Source of the DNA: Ophiothrix spiculata
Taxonomy: Eukaryota > Echinodermata > Ophiuroidea > Amphilepidida > Ophiotrichidae
Length of the DNA: 32,457 nt
Assembly (NCBI GenBank): GCA_000969725.1
Contig: JXSR01S002813.1
Reading direction: 5' to 3' (one strand)
Shown here: one piece after another, positions 21,283 through 32,334 of the stretch
How positions within the stretch are numbered: the stretch's first letter is position 1
Layout: each line of letters opens with the position of its first letter
Notes under the pieces: generated by a model
The model's database searches: none
Told to the model about the DNA's origin: nothing
What the model saw: only the letters and a program-made list of their open reading frames with translations
Position numbers and translations under genes: made by a program

Positions 21283-21376
21283 TCATGCTCTAAAACTTGT
21301 GCGCCATTTTATCTGACACCTATATGGCTTGTCTTGTTGTAGATATTTTTTCATAGCATAGCCTATTAGAAAAAAA

Positions 21377-21382
21377 ATTAAA
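21377..21382 (+). terminator. Possible poly(A) signal for the short DUSP isoform
   Basis: ATTAAA lies about 95 bp after the exon 7 stop and inside the possible intron 21279-21499. Use of it would end the short transcript before the eighth exon. It is a common variant hexamer, but chance occurrence is likely in AT-rich DNA. Confidence 0.25.
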
Positions 21383-21499
21383 TGCAGTTAGCAGATTTGT
21401 AGATGCAATGTGAAATCACTTTGCACTCTAGGAAACCTGTTTATTACGTAGATTATCTACCAACTCATACCCTGAGCACCAAACTTTTCTTGCTTATAG

Positions 21500-21698
21500 C
21501 GTCATTCTGGACTCTGATTCATCGGATGCTGAACGGAGACTGAATGACATCATCCGGAGACCAGTTGGTTCCCATGAGCTGGATAGGCACGAGAGAAAAG
21601 GATTTAATGCCAAATTAAAATATTGTAAATTCTTGTGGTATCTTGCAAGCCAAAACATACCAGTAGACAAATCCACCAGTCACCAACCAATGTCCTGA
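21500..21698 (+). CDS. Putative alternative eighth exon of the DUSP-like gene
   Basis: A good acceptor (TTTTCTTGCTTATAG) precedes one base C and 65 open codons ending in TGA at 21696-21698. The donor at 21279 inside the exon 7 stop leaves AT, and AT plus C makes Ile, so the frame continues exactly. The product would have 274 residues, with a hydrophilic tail reading VILDSDSSDAERRLNDIIRR, then PVGSHELDRHERKG and onward to PVDKSTSHQPMS. I do not recognise the tail in other proteins. The donor AT|GTAATC is weak at +5 and +6. Alternatively this is 3' UTR that is open by chance. Confidence 0.5.
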
Positions 21699-22325
21699 GA
21701 GGTACCTATACGACACCGGCCTGATTTTCGCTAACTTCAGCGTTAGTTTTGTAGTTCTTGTCCTGCCAGACATTAGTTGGTCACCGAGCTGTCATGTCAA
21801 CAACTGGATACCAACCAAACCCGATTTGAACATAGATCAGGATTAAGTTGGACACCTCATCTAATTAGATACTGATCGGATATCGGTCAGTAGCCGGTGA
21901 GTTTCACATAACAAGTGTGGTTCAGCCATACATTGTTGATATCTTTATGAAATATATAAAACAGAAATCTTTTATTTTGAAGATTGAATTGATTGCAAAT
22001 AGTCTATTTAAAAAGTAAATTTACATGAAAATAGGTGTCCGAAAGGTATCTGACAATTACCTTTTGGTCACATTTCAGACATCGGACTACCATGTCTGTT
22101 CGGGGTCTGTTAGATTACCTGCCGATGCCTATTTGATCACCGCATAAGATCCGATGTGAGCCCAATCGTGGGCCGGTAAGTGTCATAGTTCATTTTCGCT
22201 GCAAATCTGACTGGACAATATCAGGTAACCTACTGCACCCCGATGGGTGGCATGTTATGTGACCATAGCATAATGAGCTGTCAAGACTGGACTGTATCAA
22301 AGCACTAAATGTCCAGGTTATTTGT

Positions 22326-22685
22326 AATAAAAGCATATATATGTAGCTGTACATCTGTCATTAGTACGTATATCATAGACATCAGCGGTGGCATATTTTT
22401 GGTTCACCAGTTTCAGTACTCAATACATACGTCTGACTATTTGTTAAAGCTAAAAAATTACTCGCAATGATTGAAAGTTTTTTTCCCTAGGACACATAGT
22501 TTAGTTGAAAGAAATATTTTAACTGATATTTAACCTAAACATCTATCTACTGCCAATAAGCTTGGCATGATTCTTTTGCTATGAGCATGGGGAATAAATG
22601 TGCAACTTGCCAAGCTAGATGTATATAAGCCTTGTATGCTTGCATGGCTTTTACTGATGGAGTATATTTGATTCAGATAAATAAA
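22326..22685 (+). terminator. Candidate poly(A) signals for the long DUSP 3' UTR
   Basis: AATAAA occurs at 22326-22331, 22593-22598 and 22680-22685 on the plus strand, after the last possible coding exon. Which one is used cannot be told from sequence. Sequence 21700-22320 between the last codons and these signals shows no further coding exon that I can support. Confidence 0.35.
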
Positions 22686-22689
22686 GTAT

Positions 22690-23328
22690 TAATGGAGAAT
22701 TCAAATTATAGTAAATTTTAGTTTTGGACATTCACTGCCCAAAGTAAATATATATAACAAAAAAGTTAGTATTGATTTCAACAAAATATTAGATTATACT
22801 TCCTGTGGTCTCGGTAAAGAAGTATGGACTTGGGTCAGCAAGCATTACATTCATGTGTCCAGTTATGTGTATATACTTCATACTGAAATTTTGTCACATC
22901 TGATATTTTCTTATTTATTCTGTGTATTTTATTATGCTCCTGCAATTTTCTCACTGGAAACTAGAGGAGACACCAAATGTTGTTTTAGCTTTGGATTAAA
23001 ATATTGTGGATTACAGTGCATTTTCAATAATATGTTTGAATGTTCTGTAACGTGTAACTGATTTCAAAGTGAATTGTTGGTATTGTTATTTTTATAGTAA
23101 TTTTAAGTACACAGCAAATTTACAATAGATGCTACAACTCAGTGTTGACCACAGGCTCAGGGGTCACATATCCACCTACAGCTATTAACATGTTAAATGC
23201 TTGGAGCCACTGAATGCAGTACAGCTGTTATGGAGTAGCAGTGTGGGAACAGTGCAAGTGCAATTCAATTACTATGTGGCGGTTGTACTACAGAAATAGT
23301 AATCTTGCTGTGTACATTGTGTATTTGG
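22690..23328. other. Intergenic stretch 3' of the DUSP-like gene, nothing recognised
   Basis: AT-rich sequence with no coding signals or repeats that I can define. Confidence 0.5.
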
Positions 23329-23625
23329 CAGGGTTCCCGCGGGTCATGGAAAACCTGAAAAAGTCATGGAATTTAATTTCAAGTTCGAGGCCTGGAAAAG
23401 TCTTGAAATTTGATGAAAATGGCCTAAAGTCATGGAAAGGTCATGGAATTTTATTTTTTGGGGAAAAAAATCAATAATCAGAATGACAGTAGCTGTCTGG
23501 TTAAAAATTATGGTACAGGATAGGCGGAATAACCCTTGATACACAATCCTGTCGTCTGAAAAAGGTCATAGATTTTTCATAATTTGGTCATGGAATTTAA
23601 TTGTCCGGAAGGTGCAGGAACCCTG
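23329..23625. mobile_element. CAGGGTTCC-ended short element with ATGGAA repeats
   Basis: The left end CAGGGTTCCCGC and the right end GTGCAGGAACCCTG are inverted repeats. ATTTGG flanks both ends directly (23323-23328 and 23626-23631). Inside, TCATGGAA or close variants recur at least five times. CAGGG termini are typical of hAT elements, which make 8-bp duplications; only 6 bp match here. No real ORF. Confidence 0.75.
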
Positions 23626-24309
23626 ATTTGGCATCTCCCGCTCAGCTGACTGGTTCAAGCTTTGCTGTGCCTTATAATGTACTTATTTGTAATACATAAT
23701 TATTCACATAGCCACATTATTTTTCAATGATAAAATTTATCAAATAATTTATCTCTTAAATTATGCATATTGAGAACAATTAATATATATATTGTAGAAT
23801 TTAGTCTTATTAAAACAAATCTTTAATATTACACTTTGATATTAATTATGTGAATCACCCGTTGAAGGTGTGGATTTCTGTAAAATTTATAGAATGTTTA
23901 AATTTGTGTAATTGCATTTATCATTCAGTAAACATGAGGTGAGAGAGCAATAATTGTCCTAGTAATCCAATATTTTCATGTCCTGCAATCATGTTCGGCA
24001 GTCAATAGTAGTAGTAATGTGTGTGCACAATCACTATCAAATATTATTAGTAGTGTCCACAGCTCCTTACCCACTATCAAATACTGGCGGTGGTGTAACG
24101 TCAGATAATAAATGCGAGGTTGACATGCACTACCTGGTGTGGTTGTCGCATTATTCCTAGTCCTCCACTTCCAGACGCAACATTTCTGTGAACTTCCAAA
24201 AATTGAAAATGAAAAGAATTGCCTACCTTATTGTCCTGTAAACTGAAAATCAATATTTCCGACATCCGATTAGTTCTCCTTGATCACATCACATGTATGA
24301 CAACTAAAA

Positions 24310-24526
24310 GCGTGTTCACACATAAGAATTTGGTCATGACTATATTCTCGCACTTGAGCTGCTCACAAGCAAATTCCCAGTGTGAGCGCAATTATAGAAA
24401 GTTTCTCGCTCGTAACTAAAAGTGACCCACCACTAGTTTTAACACACAAGTCATATCCCTGTGTAAATACAACTGCTAAGATGACTCGCTCACGACTAGT
24501 CATTACTATTATGTGTGAACACAGCC
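24310..24526 (+). mobile_element. MITE (GTGTTCACACATA family), copy B
   Basis: The ends GCGTGTTCACACATAAG and TATGTGTGAACACAGCC are the same as in copy A at 17027, and the interior is collinear (CTGCTCACAAGCAA, TTTCTCGCTCGT, CACTAGTTTTAAC). It has the same orientation and is about 217 bp long. No clear target duplication. Confidence 0.85.
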
Positions 24527-24539
24527 TTTGTTGCTGATA

Positions 24540-24740
24540 AAATTGCTGGCAAACATGATGGGCTGATTAGTTTCCGGGTTCGAATCCTGGTCAGACCATG
24601 TCTCCTTAGACAAGGAACTTATAATTGCTCTGTGGTTCAGAAGTCACGTCAAACCGTTAGTCCACTGCGTGAATGCTCTTTCTGGGGCACTGCATACATT
24701 GTATACCTTGCAAGTCTATGTCTACTGAATGATAAATCAT
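24540..24740 (+). repeat. Probable tRNA-derived SINE remnant
   Basis: A perfect B box GGTTCGAATCC at 24577-24587 is followed by a SINE-like TTAGACAAGGAAC stretch. There is no intact tRNA fold. It directly abuts MITE copy B. Confidence 0.45.
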
Positions 24741-25264
24741 GTCTGTTTTGATTCAATATCTAGAATATAAATGCAGAGGATTATATCTATTGACTCCTCT
24801 ATATATAAAGCTTAATTATTTGCTTTATTGTATGAACAGACAGAAATAAGTTGTTGGACAATGAGATTAGAACATATATATTTGTATTTTTTTACATATT
24901 TTGTATGATTAAAGTATTGATGTATACATTAACATTAGTAAGTTTTCCCATATTCAGTAGATATATGAACTATTAAAATGAGTGTAAAGTCATCATATTG
25001 ACATATTGCAAATCTAAATTCCTCCACTAGAAACTTCAAAACGATATATCATGAAGATGTAGTTTGATCTTTGTCAAAGAACCACAATCTTTTCAGCAAA
25101 ATTTACTGTTTTCTTGACATACCTTGACCAAGGCAATCCACACCAATACGCTGCTAGGTTTCTGATATTTTGCATTTTAGTGACAAAATGTTACATAAAT
25201 GTAACATATGGCAGTCATTGCAGACACAACTTTTTTGCACTCGCATGATGACTGTTGTAGTTTG

Positions 25265-25713
25265 TTTTTATCCTCCTGGCTTGAAAAGTAGATAGTGGAT
25301 GTTAGTGTCTGCATCATCATCTGCAGCTGCATTGTGAAAAGGGTTGACATTTGCCTCTTCTTAACTTCTGCATACTTCGATGGATTTTGACCAAACTTGG
25401 GTCATGGGTGCAGCATGGGAACCCGTATTTGTGTATGAGGTTAAAGGTCACATACTAAGGTCACAGGTCAAGTTGCAAATTAGGCTGAAATTGTCAATTT
25501 GGCCTCATTTGAAAAGTTGAAGTCAGATTGGAACCAAACTTGGCTTATGGATATAATATAAGAACCCTCATATAGTTGATGAGGTCAAATGTCACATAAC
25601 AAAGGTCAAAGATCATTAGTAAACAATGCAATCCTTCTACCTAAACATCAACATTTGTTTGTATTGTGTTGGCCAGGGGGGTCGCATGGTTCCGAGAACC
25701 AGTATTTTTTTCA
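25265..25713 (-). mobile_element. Dispersed AGGTCA-rich repeat, copy 2
   Basis: It is the reverse-orientation copy of the family at 975-1351. Its ends are TATCCTCCTGGCTTGAAAAG and GGTTCCGAGAACCAGTAT. GGTCA half-sites are present (for example AAAGGTCACAT and CAAAGGTCAAAG), but no perfect DR1 like those in copy 1. Confidence 0.7.
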
Positions 25714-27439
25714 TTGCTTCGTGTCAATTGGCCATGTGCAAACTTGTGACTTTACACTAATTTGGTAAGAGCTACTTTTTCCAAGGTAAGAGTAGCTCAC
25801 ATATCAATTTTGTATTGATCTCTCATTTTTATGTAGTTTTAATGGATGTGTTTAAATGAAAAGACAACAATAATCAGCTTGGTGCTCTATTATATCCAAA
25901 TTCAATTCTCTTCAGTGTTTATTAGTGTTCAGGGCTGCCTCACATTATGACTAATGACCAAGCTAAGGTGACAAATATAAAAAATAAAAAATGATTGGCG
26001 TAACGTTACAAAAAGAGAGAATAAGGAATATTTGCTGATGTGTGGTAACGACCTTCATTGATGACACAACGGTAGTGGACAAAAGTAAAGGCTGTCGCAA
26101 GTACTCGGTAAATTTGCCATATATACATTCGTCACCCTAGCTATGTTTCCTTTCGGAAGCCAACGTCATACCAGTTGTTGCAATTACGTTCCTTGCTATT
26201 GTGTTTTCATCAGTAGTCAATGACATAAAACTGGACAGATTGCAAAGATAATTTGCAACGTACTGTTGCTTGTCGTTCCTCTTATTCGTCATAATGTAAG
26301 CCAGCTTTTAGTACTAGTCAGAGAAGAAATATTGACTCCAGATTATACATAGACACTTCATTTATACATTCCTACTCCTAAAAATAACCATCTTTGAACT
26401 TTTTTCCTAAACATATTTCGGATAAATCATTTGCCATCCCCAATTGTTGGCATATGGGTATCAGAGTGGAGGCCAACTTCTGATTTCATGCTTCTAGAAG
26501 TTATTCTTTTCCTATTTTGTTTTATCAGCAGAAAATCTGAAAACTTTCAAATAGAGTTCACAACTTTCATTCCCACTGAGTGCCGGTTGACACGTATCTT
26601 GATGTAAAAATCCGGCTGCTATTTTTTTTTCATGGAATGAGTTTGTATTCCTTGCACAGGACTACTCTGCATCCGATTTGTCAGTGTGTTTTATAACACA
26701 AGGGTGGCTAAAGCCACCCTGGCGCGATAAATACACGCAAGTTAAATAGACGGATGCATTGTTGTTGATTTGTGATGAAAAGTCTGTAGCATATTTGAAT
26801 ACCTAAATCAAACCTTACAAGTCAAAGTTTCAGAACAAAAATGTTGAGTGCTAATGAATTACTTTAAAAATTATTTGAAGTTGTCCAATGGCAAGTTTAT
26901 CTCTTTAACTGTGAATGATACTTCTAATTTTGTTGATGTTTTAACATGTATTTTTCTATGTGCAATCTGGAGCCAAAAATAGACATTTGCAGTATGAGTA
27001 TAAATAGCTTAAAATGCTACATATATACTGCAGTTGAATAAATCTTTTGAAATGTATCAATGTCAGGAAATTCCTGAAAAGTAAACATGTCTTTAGTGTC
27101 TACTTTTGTTTTTCCACAAGCTTCAATTTAAATTCGAAAGAAGTCCATTTGTGTATAAAATCAGTTTTCACATATATGAGAATGTTCAGATACCAATAAG
27201 AGAGTATTTATAGTGATAATTTTTGTTATGCAGCTTGTGGAAATAAGTTTGGGATCCCAAATCTAATTCAACAAATAGCCATAACAAAACAAGGATGCAA
27301 CTTATCGTCAAATCGTTTGGGTGTCAATATAGCTACTGAACACAAAACCAGTCGATCAAAAAAATCAAAAGGCATGGTTGATGGGGGCAGCCTGTTGGTA
27401 TGATCTTACATTATTGCTCGTGCACGGTTAATAGGCCCT
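25714..27439. other. Intergenic, no gene seen
   Basis: The only notable structure is a perfect hairpin at 26701-26720 (AGGGTGGCT, AA, AGCCACCCT). No frame looks coding. Confidence 0.5.
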
Positions 27440-28258
27440 GTATCCATAGGCTTTTTCCTTGTGGTGTGTGACCTATTGTAACACATCACACACACAATAA
27501 ACTTTGGTTTGCTTTGTGGTCATATCAGTGGCCCTGTGTATGGCAGATGTTTCCTGTGACCTGCCACCACCAAGAATGAACATGTTCGGTGTCTGTGCTA
27601 TTGGCTTCAGGTCAAAGGAAACATCTGCTGTACACAAGACCACTGACATGATCACGAAGCATAACCAAGGTTTATTGTCTGTGTGATGTGGTACAATTGG
27701 AAACAATGGAATGGCACACTCCATTGTCTCCAATTGTACCATACCCAAGCTTTTTTTTAAACGGGCGTCGGGCGATATTTACCCAACGATCCTCACGTTT
27801 TAGCGCCCGGTTTGGACTAAAAAATATGTAGTTGGGCGCTGCCGAAAAATCGTAAGAGGTGCCTGGTCATAATTGCATACCGAATGTACATGATGAATTT
27901 ACCATAAAAGTTAAAGAGCTTTTAAGAAAAAAATACTTGAAAATCAGTATTTTAAAGTGAATCACCTTAATAGTAAAATAAAATATAATCTTGTTTTCTT
28001 GAAATGAAACAAAAAGGTCTGAATTTGACCGTGAAAATCGTGATGTTTTAAACTGAACCTCATAACTGCTGTACACTATAAACTAATTTGTATGATTTTT
28101 AATGACTCAAACGGCGCCTGGTTCCACTCTTAATTTTGGACTGGGAGCCGCTTTCTGGAGATTTATGGCTCCCGGTCACTGGTCTCTTTAAAAAAAGCTT
28201 GACCACACCACATAGACAATGGAATGGCACACTCCACAAGGGAATAGCCTATGGATAC
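27440..28258. mobile_element. Composite foldback element with nested hairpins
   Basis: The outer arms, 27440-27470 (GTATCCATAGGCT onward) and 28228-28258, match as inverted repeats in 28 of 31 positions. Inside are two further foldbacks: about 27482-27565 with 27609-27690 (CACATCACACACACAATAAA mirrored by TTTATTGTCTGTGTGATGTG), and 27691-27741 (GGTACAATTGGAAACAATGG mirrored by CCATTGTCTCCAATTGTACC). A third block from AAGCTTTTTTTTAAA (about 27748) to TTTAAAAAAAGCTT (about 28201) looks like a separate insert. AATGGAATGGCACACTCCA occurs on both sides of that insert. Confidence 0.65.
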
Positions 28259-29748
28259 GTGGACTAACGGTACATTCATATTGACATCCGGATGGAATAT
28301 CCATATGGTGCCTATTTCATAAGTCCCCTTTTGAAAAATGTTTTGGCATGGACAATAAGATTTGTAAACAGGTCTGACAAATCTTTCTTACAATATCAAG
28401 TAAAGCAGAACAAAACCACAAGTACTCACATCTGAGATAAAATTAGGTGTCATTTATTCCTATAAACATTACATGATAATATCATATCACTCTATTTAAT
28501 TGTAGCATAAATATAATTCCTTACAAAATTTTGTTGTAAAATACATTCTCCTAGCACCAATCTTTTATTGCACATACATTCTCCTTGATTTATATACAAT
28601 TAATACCAATCATAATGAAATCAGGTTTATTTACAGATTTGATTCACTCCTGCATTTTGAGGTGTTAGGTTTTCTCATAAAAACTAGTCCACATCTAGAT
28701 GGACTTCACAAGCGAATGCACAGCGCAGCATGAGCGGTGTTTGCGAGGACTCGGCCATCTAGATGGACTAATATAAATATGAATCTGGATGAGAAGATAA
28801 CCTGGAGATCTCCAAGCCAGGGTCTCCAATATAAACATGAAACAGTGCACTGTAAGAATGTGTTCAGATTTTTTGCAAATCAACCCTACATAATCTTTTG
28901 TAAAGATTCTCATACATTTGATCAATTGCACTTTAAGACCATCTTTCAAATCTACAAATCAAATCTGCAGGATGCGTATGATTAGGGCGTATGCGACTAT
29001 GCACTGCGCGTCGCTTGATTGGTTGTTTGACGCGGTGATCGTCTGAACAGAAAAGTCATTTGTACTGTGCGAGGTGATACACTTGTTTACTCTACGCATT
29101 TGTTAATGAAGTGAAGAAATGGTAAAGGAAATTATTGTGCACTGTGTCATATCCAAGGAAAGTGCAAATGAACCTGGAAATAGCACCAGGGAAGAAATAA
29201 TTTCCCACACCATACTGATGTTTAAACCAATGACAAATTTTCATATCACTAAATCGATTTCAATTTATTGATTGTGTTCTTCTACACTTTATTCAGCTTT
29301 ATTTTCACTAAAGATTGGCCAAATTTAACTTCTCTTGATGAGCTCTTTACTCAACTAAATACTCTGCATCCCAAAACATTTGATGCCCAATGGCCTGTGG
29401 CTGGATATCAATCAATCAATCAATGATACAAGTACTTGCATAACATGCATACCGTGACTGTCCGACAACAGAGCAAGTAGAGTAAAGTTTCTTGCTCAAG
29501 GAAACAAGGAGAAGAAAATATGATACATCTTAACTTGGTAAGGATTGATACAGATATGTAGATGCATTCCTTGATAAAATCATGGTCTCAAACTCTCTTA
29601 GTGATATGTTTAATAGTCATACTCTAGATAGAAATTAATATCCTAATTAGATTCTCTTCAAAGACACTACTAAAGTTGACCTGAAGTGATATTCTGTCAT
29701 ACATACAATACAGCAGTGTTCTCAAATATGTCCAGTACTTTTCTTAAA
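28259..29748. other. Intergenic, one small palindromic patch
   Basis: TAGTCCACATCTAGATGG at about 28685 is mirrored by CCATCTAGATGGACTA at about 28755, enclosing a GC-richer 50-bp stretch. A CpG-containing patch lies at 28985-29050 (GCACTGCGCGTCGCTTG). A CAATCAATCAAT run lies near 29410. No gene supported. Confidence 0.45.
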
Positions 29749-29750
29749 TA

Positions 29751-30295
29751 CTGTAAAAGTAGAAATTTTCGCGAGGTTTTTATTTTCGCGAATTTCGCGA
29801 TTCAATCCTCAAACGCGAAAATAAAAACTCGCGAAATATAATGTCATTTATCGACCAATTAAAGTTTCTCTCAAAATACGTAACAAGCAAAGCAGTGAAA
29901 CTGTGAAGCTGTTGAATTTGGAAGTTTAATCATTCAGCCAGCTAAATCACGACCGATGTAGATGGTAAACATGGTAAATATGAGGCAAATATTTCTCAAA
30001 CCAATCATGTGATAGTGAAAAAAGTTGAAAGTATAATGATATATTTGGCTTTTTAGTTGAAAGAAATGGTCTTGAGACACGTCAATCACTTTTGTAATCA
30101 ACTTTCCACACTGTAAAATCTGCCGATAATTGGCGATGAATGTCAAATGAATGTTGTTAATGGATATTAACAACATTCATTTGACATGATATTATGCAAC
30201 TAAATTTTGGTAATCGCGAAAATAAAAACTCGCGAAATGTCTGTTAGAGGCAAAATCGCGAAAATATCTTCTCGCGAAAATATAGACTTTTACAG
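29751..30295. mobile_element. TA-flanked MITE, CTGTAAAAGT ends and CGCGAAAATAAA blocks
   Basis: The ends CTGTAAAAGT and ACTTTTACAG are inverted, each next to TA (29749-29750 and 30296-30297), as for Tc1/mariner-type elements. Several CGCGAAAATAAAAACTCGCG motifs lie inside both ends in inverted orientation. The 545-bp element has no transposase frame. Confidence 0.85.
30140..30187. repeat. Perfect 48-bp palindrome
   Basis: The arms 30140-30161 (ATGTCAAATGAATGTTGTTA plus AT) and 30166-30187 are exact reverse complements of 22 bp around GGAT. It lies inside the TA-flanked element. Confidence 0.95.
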
Positions 30296-30581
30296 TAAAC
30301 AAAATCGGCAACAGTTGTATCAAATCTTGACATTTACCAAAAACTGGTGCTAAAAGTTTTTTTTTTTTGAAAAAGTGATGTCCTATTTGAAGCACAGGAC
30401 ATGACATTTTGCACATTTTAAAGTGGGCTTTGAAACTGAAGATGTGCCAAAAATTAAGTACATATTTGGTTAATCTTGTGATTAATGTTAAAATGTTTTG
30501 AACTGAAACAGGGTGCAATGGGAGTCTCGGTGAATTGCATTTGTAGATGAGGATCCTTACCAGGTTTAGCCAAAGCTCAAA

Positions 30582-30920
30582 AAAGGTGCAATTCATGATT
30601 CTGATGTGATTTATATCTTACCTCTTTTCTTTCTTCTTAGATGAACACAAAATAAATGCATGCTAATATTGTCACTTGATTCTTACCATTTGTTATCAAG
30701 CTACAATATTTACAATTTGTTAGAACTCTTATAAGCTACTGTGCTGCAATTACTGTCGGAAAAAGACACATTTTCTCAATTTTCTAAAGAATTCTGAAGA
30801 ATTTGTAAGCGATCTTTTGGATTTGTAACAAACATTACTCAAGAATTGTTAGCTGAAAATCTCAATATTGATAAAGGTGACACCTTGGGGATAAAATGTG
30901 GATCATGAATTGCCCCTTTA
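30582..30920. mobile_element. Probable TIR element
   Basis: AAAGGTGCAATTCATGATTC at the left mirrors GGATCATGAATTGCCCCTTT at the right (about 30900-30919). There is no ORF. Its ends resemble the TTAAAGGAGCATGATCC ends of the intronic family. Confidence 0.6.
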
Positions 30921-32334
30921 ACCAATAACATTGCCTGTAAGATCATATCTTGATTACCATAACACATAATATCCTCCTCAGTGCTTCATCTGTTGGAATG
31001 AATACGACAGTGCTGTGATGACTTCATGCATTAAAATAACCTGATGTCATCACAGAATACATAAATCTATTTACAACTTGGTTCCTAGTGATTTAACTTA
31101 TCCCCACTTAAAACCAGCCATCTTTAGGCAAATTGTAGTTGGAATAAAAACACTTTAAAGATATATGAAGTGGACTGAATTCTGAAATAACTTTTCGAAA
31201 TAAATTTTAGTGACAAAGATTGTCCAAATATCAATGAGATATTGATGATTTATTGTCTTTCTTTATTGACACAGGTGTCAAGGTTTCTCTGTAAACCAAA
31301 CTATTAGGAGACATCAAGTAAACCTTATCAAATCTCAAGAACATCAATATCAAAATCTTGTTAACCAATTTCTTTCACCAATCACCATGATACTAGTGCA
31401 ACATCATCTCAGAATATGGGCAATATCATTTGCAATTCAGGGAATACTGATACATCAAACAAACTAAATCTGAACTCACTAAATCAAAATTTGAGACGGA
31501 AATAAATCCAGGCTTTTACCAAAAAAAAATTATAATTATAAAATTTGAAGAAAACTCAAAAAGTTGATTTAGGAAGACTTCAAAATGTATTTGTTTGAAA
31601 ACTTCAGAACCTTAGTATCCCTGTATGTCCTCAAATATTCTGGATTTTTTAACTCTAAGAATAACATAAATTTATGAAACTTCAAATATGGCAAATGAGG
31701 TTGTAATTATGGAACTCTGCTGGAAGACGATTTAAAATATGGAATCAAAAATATAAAATTGAAATCATTAAGTTCATGTATGTTAACAAAATTTTCTAAA
31801 AATATGTTAGAAAAATTACAAAAATATATTCATGAATTCATATAAATGATATGAAAATATAATATGCCCAAAACTTAGCAATTAGGCCAGCCTCTACTAT
31901 TGTAATAATCCTGTGAGTGGATCATCACACCGCCTTTGCAGTGAGCCTGTAAAAATAGACATTTTTTGCGTACAATAATGTTAACGAAAGGCCAGTTTCT
32001 AACAAATTTGCACAGTTATATTTACGTGGATTTTGTGCATACAGAATCTTATGCAGACTTCTTCTAAGATTAATGATAAGAAAGATGATCAGAGTCTTTT
32101 AACTTGGCTACGATTACGAGTGTTTTTCTTTCTAGTAATTCTTTGCCAATACAAGCAACAATTTTTGCCAATTGATGATGAATGATTTTGTCATATGAAT
32201 TGGCATTCTAATTGATAAATCTCACAAAAGTTGACGGGTTTGGTGTTCAAGTATTGTATATTTTTGTTCAGTGGTAGGAAATCAATCCACTCATGCACAA
32301 ACCCTGCTGAATTAATTTACAACCCTGATTAAAT
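30921..32334. other. AT-rich stretch, probably 3' flank of the right-edge minus-strand gene
   Basis: No exon can be supported. TTTATT, the minus-strand AATAAA, occurs in the region around 31248-31262 and could be a poly(A) signal for the gene ending at 32335. Confidence 0.35.

Noticed and set aside
21494-21676. Minus-strand 60-codon frame
   Set aside because: It is the antisense of the plus-strand frame of the putative eighth DUSP exon, which has the splice-phase support.
23214-23477. Plus-strand 87-codon frame with repeated SWK words
   Set aside because: It is the translation of the ATGGAA-type repeats of the CAGGGTTCC element and includes unrelated flank.
24540-24620. tRNA gene suggested by a second perfect B box
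   Set aside because: The upstream sequence does not form the D or anticodon arms, and a SINE-like tail follows.
26701-26720. Rho-independent terminator-like hairpin
   Set aside because: The window is eukaryotic and there is no T-run or upstream gene. It is only a perfect short palindrome.
27473-27748. Overlapping frames on both strands with similar peptides
   Set aside because: They are the two arms of a foldback read on opposite strands, hence the mirrored similarity.
30192-30596. Minus-strand 134-codon frame, the longest gap-free one
   Set aside because: It overlaps two TIR elements and reads low-complexity and Phe/Leu/Lys-rich sequence with no recognisable domain.
31875-31946. Minus-strand 24-codon frame after a good acceptor (TATTTTTACAG), ending in TAA
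   Set aside because: A frame this short is open by chance about a third of the time, and the nearby coding end at 32335 already has a stop codon. It could only be an alternative last exon with no further support.
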